Shown here piece by piece: positions 26,125 to 35,869 of a stretch of 64,000 bases of DNA (positions are counted from its first letter, which is position 1; every line of letters begins with the position of its first letter). Made by a program: the position numbers and the translations under genes. The stretch covers positions 67,646 to 131,645 of the forward strand of contig DEAM01000005.1 of assembly GCA_002347035.1 (NCBI GenBank). Direction: 5' to 3'. The notes under the pieces were generated by a model, which saw only the letters and a program-made list of their open reading frames with translations, had not been told where the DNA came from and did no database searches. The stretch comes from Gemmatimonadales bacterium UBA2982. Its GTDB lineage: Bacteria > Gemmatimonadota > Gemmatimonadetes > Longimicrobiales > Gaopeijiaceae.

Positions 26125-27956
26125 TCGACCGTTACTGACTTCGCCAGATTGCGTGGTTGGTCAACATTAGCGCCCCGAATAACAGCCATGTGATAAGCAA
26201 GCAACTGTAGTGGAACCGTCGTGAGAACCGAGAGAAGAGAAGGGATCGTATGCGGCACCCTGATCATGTGGTCAACCTTACCTTTCAGTTCGGGTGCATT
26301 ATCACTCACAACAGCGATGATGCGACCCTGCCTCGCCTTCACCTCCTCAATATTCGACACAACCTTGGTGTAGACTGAGTCGCGTGGCGCGAGGAAAACA
26401 ACAGGCATGTCATCGTCAATGAGCGCTATAGGTCCATGCTTCATCTCAGCCGCTGGGTACCCTTCAGCATGGATATAACTGACTTCCTTAAGCTTCAGTG
26501 CCCCCTCTAAAGCAACAGGAAATTGATACCCTCTGCCCAGATATAAAAAATTGCGGGCATCTTTAAAGTGTTGGGCAAGGTCCCGGATTTCATCGTTTAG
26601 CTGCAGTACTTCCTCGACCAAGTCTGGTAGTTCCTGAAGGGCAGCAACCACTTCCCGACCCTGCAAGACTGACATTTGGCGTCGCCGACCCATGTAGAGT
26701 GTGAAAAGGGTGAGAGCTACCAGCTGACTTGTAAAAGCTTTAGTAGAGGCCACGCCGATTTCGGGCCCCGCATGCAGATATATCCCGAAATCAGTATGGC
26801 GCGCTATCGTAGAGCCAACCGTATTCACGACCCCCATCGTATCAGATCCTGCCTGCTTCGCCTCTTTAAGGGCGGCAAGGGTATCAGCCGTCTCTCCTGA
26901 CTGGCTGATAGCCAGATTCAGTGTTCCTTCTTCGAGAACCGGATGCCGATACCGAAACTCCGAAGCATACTCGACATTGACGGGAATGCGGGCGAACTCT
27001 TCGAGCATATACTCACCGACTAACCCTGCGTGCCAACTTGTGCCACAAGCGGTCATCACGATCCGGCGAACTTCAGCAAGTTCTTTAGCATGGTCCCTGA
27101 TGCCGCCGAGCCTGACATCCCCTTCCTCTTCGAGCAAACGGCCACGCATAACATTTCGTAGAGTTTCCGGCTGCTCAAAAATTTCCTTGAGCATAAAATG
27201 TTCGTAGCCACCCTTCTCCACAGACTCAAGGTCCCACGTGACTTGATATACTGAGCGGGCTACTTCCGTACCACTCAGATGGTACGTACGAAATCCGGAG
27301 GGCTCAAGCACGGCATAGTCACCATCGTCTAGGTAAACCACCTCTCTAGTAAGTGAGATAACAGCCGCTGCGTTGGATCCACAGAGTACTTCGCCTTCCT
27401 GACCAACTCCAATGAGAAGGGGACTTCCATTCTGAGCCGCGACGATCTTGTTAGAATCGCGGGAAGAGACGACGGCAATCCCGTAAGCTCCTTCTACTTG
27501 ACGAAGCGCAGCCGCGACAGCTTCCTCTAATAAGGTGTCTTCCATCCACAGCAAGTCGATCAGTTTGACCACAACCTCAGTGTCTGTTTCAGATACGAAG
27601 AGATACCCCTCCTTCTGAAGTTGCACACGAAGAGCGTCAGCATTCTCAATGATTCCGTTATGCACCAAAGCAATCGTCCCGTCCGTCGACATCTGAGGAT
27701 GCGCGTTCGGCAGATTAGGAGAGCCGTGTGTAGCCCATCGGGTATGGGCAATTCCACAAGTAGCAGAAATGGGAGAAACCTTGATTGCTTTCTCGAGCTC
27801 TCGAACCTTACCAGGCTGTTTGACGACACTGACGTTCTTACCGTTGAGGAGTGCGATACCAGCGGAGTCGTATCCTCGATACTCTAGTCGCTTGAGTCCC
27901 TCAAGCAGGATCGGGGTCGCCTCTCTAGACCCAACATATCCAACGATTCCGCACAT
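26121..27956 (-). CDS. glmS: Glutamine-fructose-6-phosphate aminotransferase (isomerizing)
   Basis: Makes glucosamine-6-phosphate for peptidoglycan and LPS. 611 aa, usual. Seen: N-terminal nucleophile Cys2 in MCGIVGYVG, LEYRGYDSAGIAL, HTRWATHGSP, then SIS domains with MTACGTSWHAG, SQSGETADTLAAL and the C-terminal LAKSVTVE. It lies 31 nt after glmM, so the two consecutive steps are adjacent. I saw no glmS ribozyme-like leader. Confidence 0.97.
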   Translation of the reverse strand: MCGIVGYVGSREATPILLEGLKRLEYRGYDSAGIALLNGKNVSVVKQPGKVRELEKAIKVSPISATCGIAHTRWATHGSPNLPNAHPQMSTDGTIALVHNGIIENADALRVQLQKEGYLFVSETDTEVVVKLIDLLWMEDTLLEEAVAAALRQVEGAYGIAVVSSRDSNKIVAAQNGSPLLIGVGQEGEVLCGSNAAAVISLTREVVYLDDGDYAVLEPSGFRTYHLSGTEVARSVYQVTWDLESVEKGGYEHFMLKEIFEQPETLRNVMRGRLLEEEGDVRLGGIRDHAKELAEVRRIVMTACGTSWHAGLVGEYMLEEFARIPVNVEYASEFRYRHPVLEEGTLNLAISQSGETADTLAALKEAKQAGSDTMGVVNTVGSTIARHTDFGIYLHAGPEIGVASTKAFTSQLVALTLFTLYMGRRRQMSVLQGREVVAALQELPDLVEEVLQLNDEIRDLAQHFKDARNFLYLGRGYQFPVALEGALKLKEVSYIHAEGYPAAEMKHGPIALIDDDMPVVFLAPRDSVYTKVVSNIEEVKARQGRIIAVVSDNAPELKGKVDHMIRVPHTIPSLLSVLTTVPLQLLAYHMAVIRGANVDQPRNLAKSVTVE

Positions 27957-27987
27957 CCCACGAACCTCCCTCTATCTAAACAGACCC

Positions 27988-29454
27988 TTACGCTATACTC
28001 GCCAGTAGTTCTGCTGCCAGGCTTACCAGTTCCCTTGCCCCTCTCTCATCCCGTGCCTCAGCAATAATCCTAACAACCGGCTCGGTTCCCGAGGGCCGAA
28101 CATGAACCCATGTCTTTAGCGACGGCCAAGCAAGACGAAGTCCATCCTCACTATCCTTTGACTCCGCGTTCAGTCCTTCCTCTAAAGCACAGTACCCTCG
28201 GATTAATGCCTCTCTAGGGAAGGAAACCTTCTCTTTTACGATCTTGTAAGATGGCCACTGAGCAACGGCTTCTGATACCGCAACTCCTTTCTCTGCAAGG
28301 TGTTGCAGGACTAATCCGACAGCAAGGGATGCATCTCGTGTATACTGTAATGCAGGCAGAATGACGCCCCCGTTTCCTTCCCCTCCAACCACAGCGACCT
28401 CGTGTTGCATCCGGCGTGCCACGTTCACTTCCCCCACAGGTGCCCGATACACTACTGAACCGAACGCATTGGCAACGTCATCGATGACCTGACTAGTCGA
28501 GGCATTCGTGACGACAGGTCCAGGAGTTTTAGAGAGTACCGCAGCAGCTGATAGTGCAAGCGTCATGTCCTCACCGATCGGGTTGCCCATCTCATCGACC
28601 AGGGCAAGCCGGTCAGCATCTGGGTCTATGGCTAAACCAATATCCGCGCCACGCTCCTGCACGAGTGTTGCCAGATCAGAAAGGTTTGCGGCAATAGGCT
28701 CGGGGTCTCTGGGAAACTGGCCGTCCGGCTCCATACCTATCGCAGAAACCCGACACTTGAACCTATCAAGTAGCTCCTTGATGAAGGGCCCACCGGCACC
28801 GTGTACACAGTCTACTGCTACCTCAAGACTACTCGAACGGATGAGATCAACATTAATGCACGGTAGTTCTAAGATACGCTCCAGATGGCGAGGCCAAGCA
28901 TCGCGGTCCTCGGTCTTGGACCCCACAGCTTCGGATCCCACAAGGTGTGGACCCTCCTTCAGCAGATGTTTACGGAATGCCTTGAATTGATGTTGATCGA
29001 AAAACATCCCTTCCCCTGATACCAACTTAAGAGCGTTCCACTCAGCTGGGTTGTGGCTTGCAGTGATACAGATTCCGCCGGCCGCTTGGTGGTGTCTCAC
29101 TGCAAGAAGCAGGGTAGGTGTGGGAACGATTCCCAGTTCGACTACATCGACACCGACCGACTGAAGACCTGATACTACAGCTCGTGTTAGTATCGGCCCA
29201 GAAGTCCGGGAGTCACGCCCCACCACAACCGTACCCTTTCCGCTGGCCACAAAAAAACCAAAATATGCGGCGAGCCTTCCGACCAACTCAGGCGTCAGCG
29301 ACTCACTGACACGGCCGCGGATACCCGAGACGCTGACCATTACGTCATCAGGGATATGAACGGGCAAAGGTCCCCCGAGATCTTGGGAATCAAATGTCTT
29401 CTGACAGCGCGTCTGACAAGCTGAAGTTTCGCTAGCCTGAGCGTTACCAGTCAA
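27988..29454 (-). CDS. glmM: Phosphoglucosamine mutase (alpha-D-phosphohexomutase family)
   Basis: Converts glucosamine-6-P to glucosamine-1-P. 488 aa from a TTG at 29454 with AGAGG 6 nt upstream; homology-like sequence begins later (MVSVSGIRG, Met at 29340), so the first 38 residues may not be translated. Seen: catalytic Ser in ITASHNPAEWNALK, metal loop DPDADRLA, sugar-binding loop GGEGNGGVI (the form found in archaeal and Bacteroidetes-type mutases rather than E. coli GlmM) and phosphate site RPSGTEPVVRI. Adjacency to glmS supports GlmM, but phosphomannomutase activity cannot be excluded. Confidence 0.88.
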   Translation of the reverse strand: MTGNAQASETSACQTRCQKTFDSQDLGGPLPVHIPDDVMVSVSGIRGRVSESLTPELVGRLAAYFGFFVASGKGTVVVGRDSRTSGPILTRAVVSGLQSVGVDVVELGIVPTPTLLLAVRHHQAAGGICITASHNPAEWNALKLVSGEGMFFDQHQFKAFRKHLLKEGPHLVGSEAVGSKTEDRDAWPRHLERILELPCINVDLIRSSSLEVAVDCVHGAGGPFIKELLDRFKCRVSAIGMEPDGQFPRDPEPIAANLSDLATLVQERGADIGLAIDPDADRLALVDEMGNPIGEDMTLALSAAAVLSKTPGPVVTNASTSQVIDDVANAFGSVVYRAPVGEVNVARRMQHEVAVVGGEGNGGVILPALQYTRDASLAVGLVLQHLAEKGVAVSEAVAQWPSYKIVKEKVSFPREALIRGYCALEEGLNAESKDSEDGLRLAWPSLKTWVHVRPSGTEPVVRIIAEARDERGARELVSLAAELLASIA

Positions 29455-29565
29455 CGAAGACCTCTACATTTAGGGAAAGGTGGCGGTGACGCTACGATCC
29501 CCAGGATCTAGATTTGCCCTTCGCCCCTTTCAAACGGACGTTCTCTGACAAAGAAAGGACTCCAC

Positions 29566-30567
29566 ATGGGTGATAAGGCTACGGGAGAAACGACTGTGCG
29601 TGAAGACGCCCCTACACGTCAAATTCTCACTGACATAGCACCTTATTCGTGGGAGCATCCGGCGGACAAAGCTGCGCTCCAGGCGCTCCGGAAAATCCCG
29701 GTATTTGATACGGTCCTCCGAAAGCTATTCAGCTTCGTCGGTGAAAAACCCATCCGCCTGGCCTTTCAAGCCAATGCAGTTCGGGTCAGTGAGAACCAGT
29801 TCGGTGATATTTACCGACTCTACAGACGCGTCCTCAAAACGTTAGATGCACCAGAGGAGTACCCCTTGTTTGTTTCGCAAACACCTATGGTGAACGCAGG
29901 CGCATACGGCATGGAGCAGCCTTTCATCATTTTGAATTCAGGTACCGTGCGCCTGATCGACGAGGAGGAACTCGAGTACATCCTCGGACATGAGATCGGG
30001 CACATTCTGAGCGATCACGTCCTCTATAGGACTATGACGGTTTTCCTGCTGAGCCTGGCAAGCATGGGGTTCCCAATCGTAGGACTGGCAGCTAGAGCGG
30101 TGCTCGTGGCCCTCTTGGAGTGGTCCCGAAAATCAGAGCTTTCGTGTGACCGAGCAGGCCTCCTAAGTGTCCAGAACCCCGAAGTAGTTATGCGCGCGAT
30201 GCTGAGGATGGCAGGTGGGGGCGAACCCAGTGAGATGAGTGTCCAGGAGTTTATCCTGCAAGCTGAAGAGTATAAGGAGAGTGGTGATGTCGCCGACCAG
30301 ATTTTTAAGGTGATAAACCTGATGGCTACGACACATCCCTTCTACGTGCTGAGAGTTAGTGAGTTGCGCTCGTGGGTTGAGTCTGGCGACTACGACCGAA
30401 TCCTTCGCGGTGAATATACGCGCCGTGGCGAGAAAGATCTCGCCTACGAAAAAGACCTGAATGCTGCTGCTTCAGCCTACGCGGAGGAAGCACAGGACTT
30501 TCTTGATAGTGTAACAGACGCCGCGAAACGAATGGGGTCGGACTTTTTGGGTGGTTTTACAAAGTAG
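29566..30567 (+). CDS. M48-family metallopeptidase
   Basis: 333 aa zinc peptidase. Seen: HEIGH (His142, Glu143, His146) and the third ligand Glu191 in SELSCDRAG, the M48 pattern. A strongly hydrophobic stretch (about residues 156-186) separates the two parts of the site and may be one or two membrane-associated helices. There is no signal peptide. A clear AAAGGA ribosome site lies 6 nt before the ATG. Divergent from glmM across 111 bp. Confidence 0.88.
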   Translation: MGDKATGETTVREDAPTRQILTDIAPYSWEHPADKAALQALRKIPVFDTVLRKLFSFVGEKPIRLAFQANAVRVSENQFGDIYRLYRRVLKTLDAPEEYPLFVSQTPMVNAGAYGMEQPFIILNSGTVRLIDEEELEYILGHEIGHILSDHVLYRTMTVFLLSLASMGFPIVGLAARAVLVALLEWSRKSELSCDRAGLLSVQNPEVVMRAMLRMAGGGEPSEMSVQEFILQAEEYKESGDVADQIFKVINLMATTHPFYVLRVSELRSWVESGDYDRILRGEYTRRGEKDLAYEKDLNAAASAYAEEAQDFLDSVTDAAKRMGSDFLGGFTK

Positions 30568-30651
30568 AGAGTTTCGGAAACTTCCTTTGGGAAGCCCTAC
30601 TGTATTTCAGTCGCCCCTTTTTTTTCTCGTCCTTCTCAGTAGACTGCGCCT

Positions 30652-31935
30652 ATGCGCATTCTGATCGTTGGAAACGGGGGGCGTGAGCATGCACTTCTCT
30701 GGAAGCTGCGTCGTGATGCGCCATCGGCTGAGTTCTACACCACTATGCCTAACGGAGGCATGGCACCCGGATGCGAAGTAGTTGGGATCGCACCAGGAGA
30801 CATCGAAGCACTATCTGGCTGGGCTGCTGCCCACCGAATTGACTTGACCATTGTCGGGCCAGAGGGACCACTCGCTGCAGGTATCGTAGACCGATTTCAG
30901 GATAAAGGGCTCCCGATCTTTGGGCCTTCAAAAAATGCTGCGCGTATTGAATCGAGCAAAGCTTATTCCAAAGAACTCATGCGAAAATCGGGGGTGCCGA
31001 CCGCCGAATACCGAACGTTTACAAGCCAGGAAGGGGCTGAGGAGTACGTGAGGAATCAGGGAGCCCCGATCGTCGTTAAAGCCTCAGGCCTTGCAGCTGG
31101 AAAAGGCGCTGTCGTCTGTATGACAGAAGAAGAAGCGTTCGCTGCTATCGATTCAATGCTGGGTGACCTTCGGTTTGGTGAAGCTGGACAAGAGGTCGTG
31201 ATTGAAGAGTATATGGAAGGAGAGGAACTGTCGGTGTTCGCTATCACTGACGGCGAGAACTGTGTCCTTCTGGTCCCCTCACAGGATCACAAGAGAGTGG
31301 GTGAGGGTGACACAGGGCCAAACACGGGCGGGATGGGTGCCTATGCCCCTGTAACGCTGGCCACGGACAAGGTTGTCGCTGATGCCCTCACCACTGTGTT
31401 TGAACCAACACTGGAGGCTCTATCCAACGATGACTCCCTTTTTAAGGGGTTACTTTACGCTGGCCTGATGCTGACCTCAGACGGATTGAAGGTTGTTGAG
31501 TTCAATTGCCGCTTTGGTGACCCCGAAACCCAAGTCGTGCTTCCACTCCTTGAATCTTCCTTGCTCGAACTGCTTGGCACCGTAGCTGAGGGGGGCTCAC
31601 TACGGGGACAGGAAGCTCGGCACCAACGAGCGGCTGCAGTGACCACAGTCGTCGCATCCGGGGGGTACCCAGGAACCTACGAAAAAGGCAACCCAATCAC
31701 GATCCCGGAGACGTTGGAGAAGGAAGGCCTTATGGTTTTTCATGCCGGCACTCAACTCAAGGACAATTCTCTGGTTACTAGCGGAGGTCGCGTCCTTACC
31801 GTGACAGCAACGGCTGCCACGTTCAGCGCAGCCGCTGACATGAGCCGGGCTGGGGCAGCCCAAATTGAATTCGAAGGATCATTCTTCCGCTCTGATATCG
31901 GTTGGCGTGAGCGCGCCCGAATGGAGATAAAGTGA
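30652..31935 (+). CDS. purD: Phosphoribosylamine-glycine ligase
   Basis: GAR synthetase, second step of purine synthesis; ATP-grasp enzyme. 427 aa, usual. Seen: MRILIVGNGGREHALLWKL, GPSKNAARIESSKAYSKE, VKASGLAAGKGAVVC, SQDHKRVGEGDTGPNTGGMGAYAP and FNCRFGDPETQVVLP. Its TGA overlaps the GTG of a tiny downstream ORF. Isolated from other pur genes. Confidence 0.96.
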   Translation: MRILIVGNGGREHALLWKLRRDAPSAEFYTTMPNGGMAPGCEVVGIAPGDIEALSGWAAAHRIDLTIVGPEGPLAAGIVDRFQDKGLPIFGPSKNAARIESSKAYSKELMRKSGVPTAEYRTFTSQEGAEEYVRNQGAPIVVKASGLAAGKGAVVCMTEEEAFAAIDSMLGDLRFGEAGQEVVIEEYMEGEELSVFAITDGENCVLLVPSQDHKRVGEGDTGPNTGGMGAYAPVTLATDKVVADALTTVFEPTLEALSNDDSLFKGLLYAGLMLTSDGLKVVEFNCRFGDPETQVVLPLLESSLLELLGTVAEGGSLRGQEARHQRAAAVTTVVASGGYPGTYEKGNPITIPETLEKEGLMVFHAGTQLKDNSLVTSGGRVLTVTATAATFSAAADMSRAGAAQIEFEGSFFRSDIGWRERARMEIK

Positions 31936-32072
31936 CCACAACAACCACGACTAGCATTATGATCCAAACGGTCGGGGAGTGCTCCATTATTCTCACAGGC
32001 AAAGTCATCATAACTGGAGAGGATACCAGCACACGACTGATGGCTTCAGCAGGTACAGTCCTTAGAGTCTAA
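31932..32072 (+). CDS. Tiny ORF between purD and mutM (46 aa)
   Basis: GTG start overlaps the purD stop (GTGA) and the TAA lies 4 nt before the mutM ATG, so the ORF fills the gap exactly. The 46-residue product is Thr/Ile-rich and looks beta-prone (SIILTGKVIITGEDTSTRLM). No family recognised. An internal ATG at 31959 would give 37 aa. Kept because of the packing; it may be untranslated. Confidence 0.35.
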   Translation: MTTTTTTSIMIQTVGECSIILTGKVIITGEDTSTRLMASAGTVLRV

Positions 32073-32076
32073 CTCT

Positions 32077-32937
32077 ATGCCGGAGCTGCCCGAAGCCGAA
32101 ACGATTGTGCGAGGTCTAAGACCTAGAATAGTGGGATACACTATTCGCTCGGTGCGTGTGCTCTACGATGATGTTCTGCGGGAGCCGAGGCATAGATTTG
32201 GTGCAAGGTTGCGTGGAGCGCTGATACAAAGCGTAGGGCGGCGTGGCAAGAATGTGATTATCGATCTCGATAGGAACCGCAAGCTCTTAGTCAACCTAGG
32301 TATGACAGGACGGCTGCTTCCAATCACTACGAAAACGGTAACCTCGCAAAGTCCCACACACCCAGCTATTCGATTCGGCCTAAGTTCGGGTGGTGAGCTG
32401 GTCTTTGACGACACCCGGCGATTCGGCAGAGTCGAATGCCTTTCCTCGAATGATTGGCTTATCCGATCACAAGATATGGGACCCGAGCCACTGGACCCGT
32501 TATTCACAGTAAACCAATTCAAGAAAGGCCTGGGAGCCTCTAAATCGCCGATCCGGTCCTGGCTACTTGATCAACGACGGATAGCAGGCATCGGGAACAT
32601 CTACGCCAATGAAGCACTGTACTTGGCTAAGATCCACCCCAAGAGAAGAGCTTCCACGATTCGGCGCACTGAAGCGATAACTTTGCTCAAAGAAATCCGT
32701 CAGGTCCTCCAAGAAGCAATCAGAGCAGGAGGGACCACACTTCGTGACTACCGGACAGCAGAGGGTGAAAAGGGGAAATATGCGCGAAGGCTATGTGTCT
32801 ATGGACGAGATGGGGAAGACTGTACACGTTCGCGTTGCAGCGGTGAAATTCACCGCATTGTGTTTGGCGGTCGCTCAGCATTTTACTGCGCCAATTGTCA
32901 GCCAACTCGGGGCCCAGCTCATGTGTATCGTCCCTAG
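32077..32937 (+). CDS. mutM: Formamidopyrimidine-DNA glycosylase
   Basis: Excises 8-oxoguanine and FaPy lesions and cleaves the AP site. 286 aa, slightly long. Seen: catalytic Pro2-Glu3 in MPELPEAET, the GRRGKNVII lysine, MTGRL, H2TH motif around RIAGIGNIYANEALYLAKIHP and a C-terminal zinc finger with CTRSRC and CANC pairs. The 3' end overlaps the first M16 peptidase gene by 17 nt. Confidence 0.96.
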   Translation: MPELPEAETIVRGLRPRIVGYTIRSVRVLYDDVLREPRHRFGARLRGALIQSVGRRGKNVIIDLDRNRKLLVNLGMTGRLLPITTKTVTSQSPTHPAIRFGLSSGGELVFDDTRRFGRVECLSSNDWLIRSQDMGPEPLDPLFTVNQFKKGLGASKSPIRSWLLDQRRIAGIGNIYANEALYLAKIHPKRRASTIRRTEAITLLKEIRQVLQEAIRAGGTTLRDYRTAEGEKGKYARRLCVYGRDGEDCTRSRCSGEIHRIVFGGRSAFYCANCQPTRGPAHVYRP

Positions 32938-34420
32938 GCTCATTCTGATCACAACAGCAACCGTTCTGGTCGCTTTTGGAAGCCAAGAAGCCAGCGCACA
33001 AGAACATCTGGGCGAGCAGCTGCCAGTCAAAGAGGTCACTCTTGCAAACGGGATGCGTTTCCTCATCCTTCCACGAGATGGCTCACCCACCGTGTCATTC
33101 GTAGCCCGGTTTGGAGTTGGTAGCGTTCACGAGCGATCCGGCACGACTGGAACTGCTCATCTCCTTGAGCACCTGCTCTTTAAGGGCACGACTACCATCG
33201 GCACAAGAAACGTAAATAGTGAGCGTGATCTCTTTGGCATTATGGACGCCGTCCATGATACCCTTATCCGTGCCCGGGCTGGTGCCGAAACAGAGAGGGT
33301 AGAAATTCTCTCTAACCGTATTAAGGCGCTCGAAGACAGTGCCCGGATATTTACGGAACCAAATGAGTTCGACCGGATCTTAACTGAAGCCGGCGCTCGA
33401 GGCTTAAACGCCACGACCTCTTCTGAGGCAACGACCTACTTCGTCGAACTCCCTGCCAACCGTACCGAGCTCTGGTTCGCCCTTGAAGCTGAGCGCATGA
33501 GCGACCCAGTCTTTAGGGATTTCTATACGGAACGAAACGTAGTAATGGAAGAACGGCGCTTGCGCGTCGAGACCAACCCAGTCGGGCTCTTGTATGAAGC
33601 ACACCTCAATGCTGCCTTCAGTGTCCACCCGTATGGTATACCAGTCATAGGCTACATGTCTGACCTTGAGACGCTCAGCCGTCGCGACGTAAAAGATTAT
33701 TACAACCGCTTTTACGGACCGAATAATACAGTTGTTTCCATCGTGGGTGACATCAATCCTGACCAAGTCGAAGGCTGGGCGAGGAGCTACTTCAGCTCAG
33801 TACCCAGAGGGGAGGATCCACCACCAATCTTGGTTGAAGAGCCGCAACAGGTTGGGGAGCGCAGAGTCATCGTCGAGTGGGATACTGAGCCACGTCTCCG
33901 AATCGGCTGGCATGTGCCGTCGTCACTGCATCGAGACGCTGAAACAATTGCCATCTTGAGCTCGATACTCTGTGGAGGGCGAACCTCTAGACTCCATCGA
34001 AGGATGGTTCTAGAGGACCGGATTGCCACAGCCGTATTCGCTACGACCGGACCGGGAGCAAGGTACCCTCAGCTTTTGACGCTTGAAGCAACACCGATAG
34101 GGCCCCATACCACTGCTGAGCTTGAAAACATTATTTACGAGGAAATTGATCGACTCGCTGCAGATGGACCCACCGATGATGAACTTGAGCGAGTGAGAAA
34201 CCAGGTCGAAGCCGGAGCTATCCGGCGTATCGATTCGAATCTAGGAGTTGCATTCCAACTCGCGGACTCTGAGTCATTAACTGGTGACTGGAGACATACC
34301 TTCCGCTCTGCCGCAAGGCTTCAGCGGGTGAGCGCTGAAGATGTTCGCCGCGTGGCCGCGGATTACCTGACTGAGCAAAATCGAACTGTGGCTGTCCTCA
34401 AACGAGAGACAGGCTTGTGA
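32921..34420 (+). CDS. M16-family zinc peptidase, catalytic subunit, exported
   Basis: 499 aa from the ATG at 32921; the frame further upstream runs inside mutM and is rejected. A signal peptide (about residues 1-27, cleavage near ASAQ) indicates export. The inverted zinc motif HxxEH is HLLEH (His80, Glu83, His84), with a downstream Glu in ERNVVMEERR (about 205-211). A charged insert of about 45 residues lies between them. It pairs with the next gene as a two-subunit peptidase resembling bacterial processing-peptidase-like proteins. Confidence 0.9.
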   Translation: MCIVPRLILITTATVLVAFGSQEASAQEHLGEQLPVKEVTLANGMRFLILPRDGSPTVSFVARFGVGSVHERSGTTGTAHLLEHLLFKGTTTIGTRNVNSERDLFGIMDAVHDTLIRARAGAETERVEILSNRIKALEDSARIFTEPNEFDRILTEAGARGLNATTSSEATTYFVELPANRTELWFALEAERMSDPVFRDFYTERNVVMEERRLRVETNPVGLLYEAHLNAAFSVHPYGIPVIGYMSDLETLSRRDVKDYYNRFYGPNNTVVSIVGDINPDQVEGWARSYFSSVPRGEDPPPILVEEPQQVGERRVIVEWDTEPRLRIGWHVPSSLHRDAETIAILSSILCGGRTSRLHRRMVLEDRIATAVFATTGPGARYPQLLTLEATPIGPHTTAELENIIYEEIDRLAADGPTDDELERVRNQVEAGAIRRIDSNLGVAFQLADSESLTGDWRHTFRSAARLQRVSAEDVRRVAADYLTEQNRTVAVLKRETGL

Positions 34421-35862
34421 AGAGTGTGAGAACGCTATCCATCATCTTGGCGATTGTAGGCAGCCAGATATGCACGTTTTACGAGGCGAAGGCCCAAAAC
34501 CTAAGCGGCCGTGAAAAGATCGAGGCTATTGAATTCAGTCCTCTAGAGTTCGTGCAGCCTAGCCCAGAATACTATGAAGTTTCAGGTACTCAGGTCCTCT
34601 TGCTCGAAGACCGCAGCCTTCCTCTAATCACTGTAGCAGCCCAATTCCAAGGCGGATATGGGCGTTTTGCCCGCGACACCTACGCAAGCGCCATGGGCCT
34701 TCCGGCCATGATGCGTTACGGCGGCACAAGAACACTGACGCCCGATTCCCTCGATTTACTCCTCGACTATTACGCGATTCAGACATCGTTCGGGACTGGA
34801 GGAGGTAGCATCTCCTCATCAATGAACTCCCTGACTGAGCAATTCCCCATTGCACTGAACCTTTGGGGAGAGATGCTCACCGAACCTAGGTTTGACCGGG
34901 ATCAGATAGACATCTGGCGAGGCCTTCAATTGGAACGATTGCTTCGCCGAAAAGACAATCCATCAACTTTCGCCTTCTCTCGGTTTAATCGACTGCTTTA
35001 CGCGGACCATCCAATCGGTTGGGAGATGGACGAATCTGATCTAGCTACATCACTGATAGAACCAGGTCGGTTTCGAGAAATTCATCGCCATATCATATGC
35101 CGGGACAATATGATCCTGGGCATCACTGGAGACCTCTCATGGTCTGATTCAGAGGCGGTAATCCAAGATCTGGTCGACCGCGTTCCTCCCTGCGCAGATT
35201 CCCTCCCTGACTCTCCGATCCCAAATATCCGCCGAGAGCCAGGGATCTTTGTGATTGAAAGGGAACTCGAGCAGGCTGTTATTGTCATGGCTCATCCTTC
35301 GGCCGTAAAACTTGCCGATGACCCAACCTACTTCGCTGCTACGATGGGCAACTCCATCCTCGGCAGCGGCGGATTCACTAGCAGACTCCTCGGTCATTTA
35401 CGTATAGAAGAAGGTTTAGCGTACTCAGCTTCCTCTATCTGGACGACGCCTCGCCGATATGATGGACTGGTAGGGGCACTGACGAGTACAACCCCGGAAA
35501 ATGCTATCCCAGCTATAGAACTGATGACCGAAACGATGCACGAACTCCGTGAAGCTCCTCCAACAGATCGTGAATTAGGTACTGCAGTCGATCGGGTAGT
35601 TAATGGTTTTGTCTTCAACTTCCAGACCCCTACCCGAGTGGTCTCTCGAATAATGTCCTACCTCGCTCAAGACCTACCCGAAGATTGGTTAGAGCGTTAC
35701 TCCAGAGGGATCCAGAAGATCACTCCGGAGCAGGTTCACAAAGTCTTTACAGACCATCTTTATCCAGAGGAGATGACAATCCTCATCGTAGGAGATCTGG
35801 GTAGAATCGGGCTTGCTGCTCTAGAGCGTTTAGGGCCCGTAACAGTATTGATGCCGGACTGA
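34417..35862 (+). CDS. M16-family peptidase-like subunit, non-catalytic, exported
   Basis: 481 aa from a GTG overlapping the previous stop by 4 nt (GTGA). A signal peptide ends near residue 26 (AKAQ). The fold matches M16, with VAAQFQGGYGRFARDTYASAMGLPAMMRYGGT, but the HxxEH position lacks the catalytic residues, as in the inactive partner of heterodimeric M16 enzymes. The C-terminal half has the substrate-binding segment ILGSGGFTSRLLGHLRIEEGLAYS. Convergent with menG, 7 bp apart. Confidence 0.88.
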   Translation: MKSVRTLSIILAIVGSQICTFYEAKAQNLSGREKIEAIEFSPLEFVQPSPEYYEVSGTQVLLLEDRSLPLITVAAQFQGGYGRFARDTYASAMGLPAMMRYGGTRTLTPDSLDLLLDYYAIQTSFGTGGGSISSSMNSLTEQFPIALNLWGEMLTEPRFDRDQIDIWRGLQLERLLRRKDNPSTFAFSRFNRLLYADHPIGWEMDESDLATSLIEPGRFREIHRHIICRDNMILGITGDLSWSDSEAVIQDLVDRVPPCADSLPDSPIPNIRREPGIFVIERELEQAVIVMAHPSAVKLADDPTYFAATMGNSILGSGGFTSRLLGHLRIEEGLAYSASSIWTTPRRYDGLVGALTSTTPENAIPAIELMTETMHELREAPPTDRELGTAVDRVVNGFVFNFQTPTRVVSRIMSYLAQDLPEDWLERYSRGIQKITPEQVHKVFTDHLYPEEMTILIVGDLGRIGLAALERLGPVTVLMPD

Positions 35863-35869
35863 CTGCACC

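Noticed and set aside
30581..30625. Terminator between M48 gene and purD
   Set aside because: A 5-bp hairpin (CTTCC/GGAAG) exists, but the T8 run at 30618-30625 is over 20 nt away from it, so they do not form an intrinsic terminator.
32797..32920. Zinc finger of MutM with CX4C first pair
   Set aside because: E. coli MutM has CX2C, but CX4C forms with the same downstream spacing occur in other bacterial MutM proteins, so I do not regard it as unusual.
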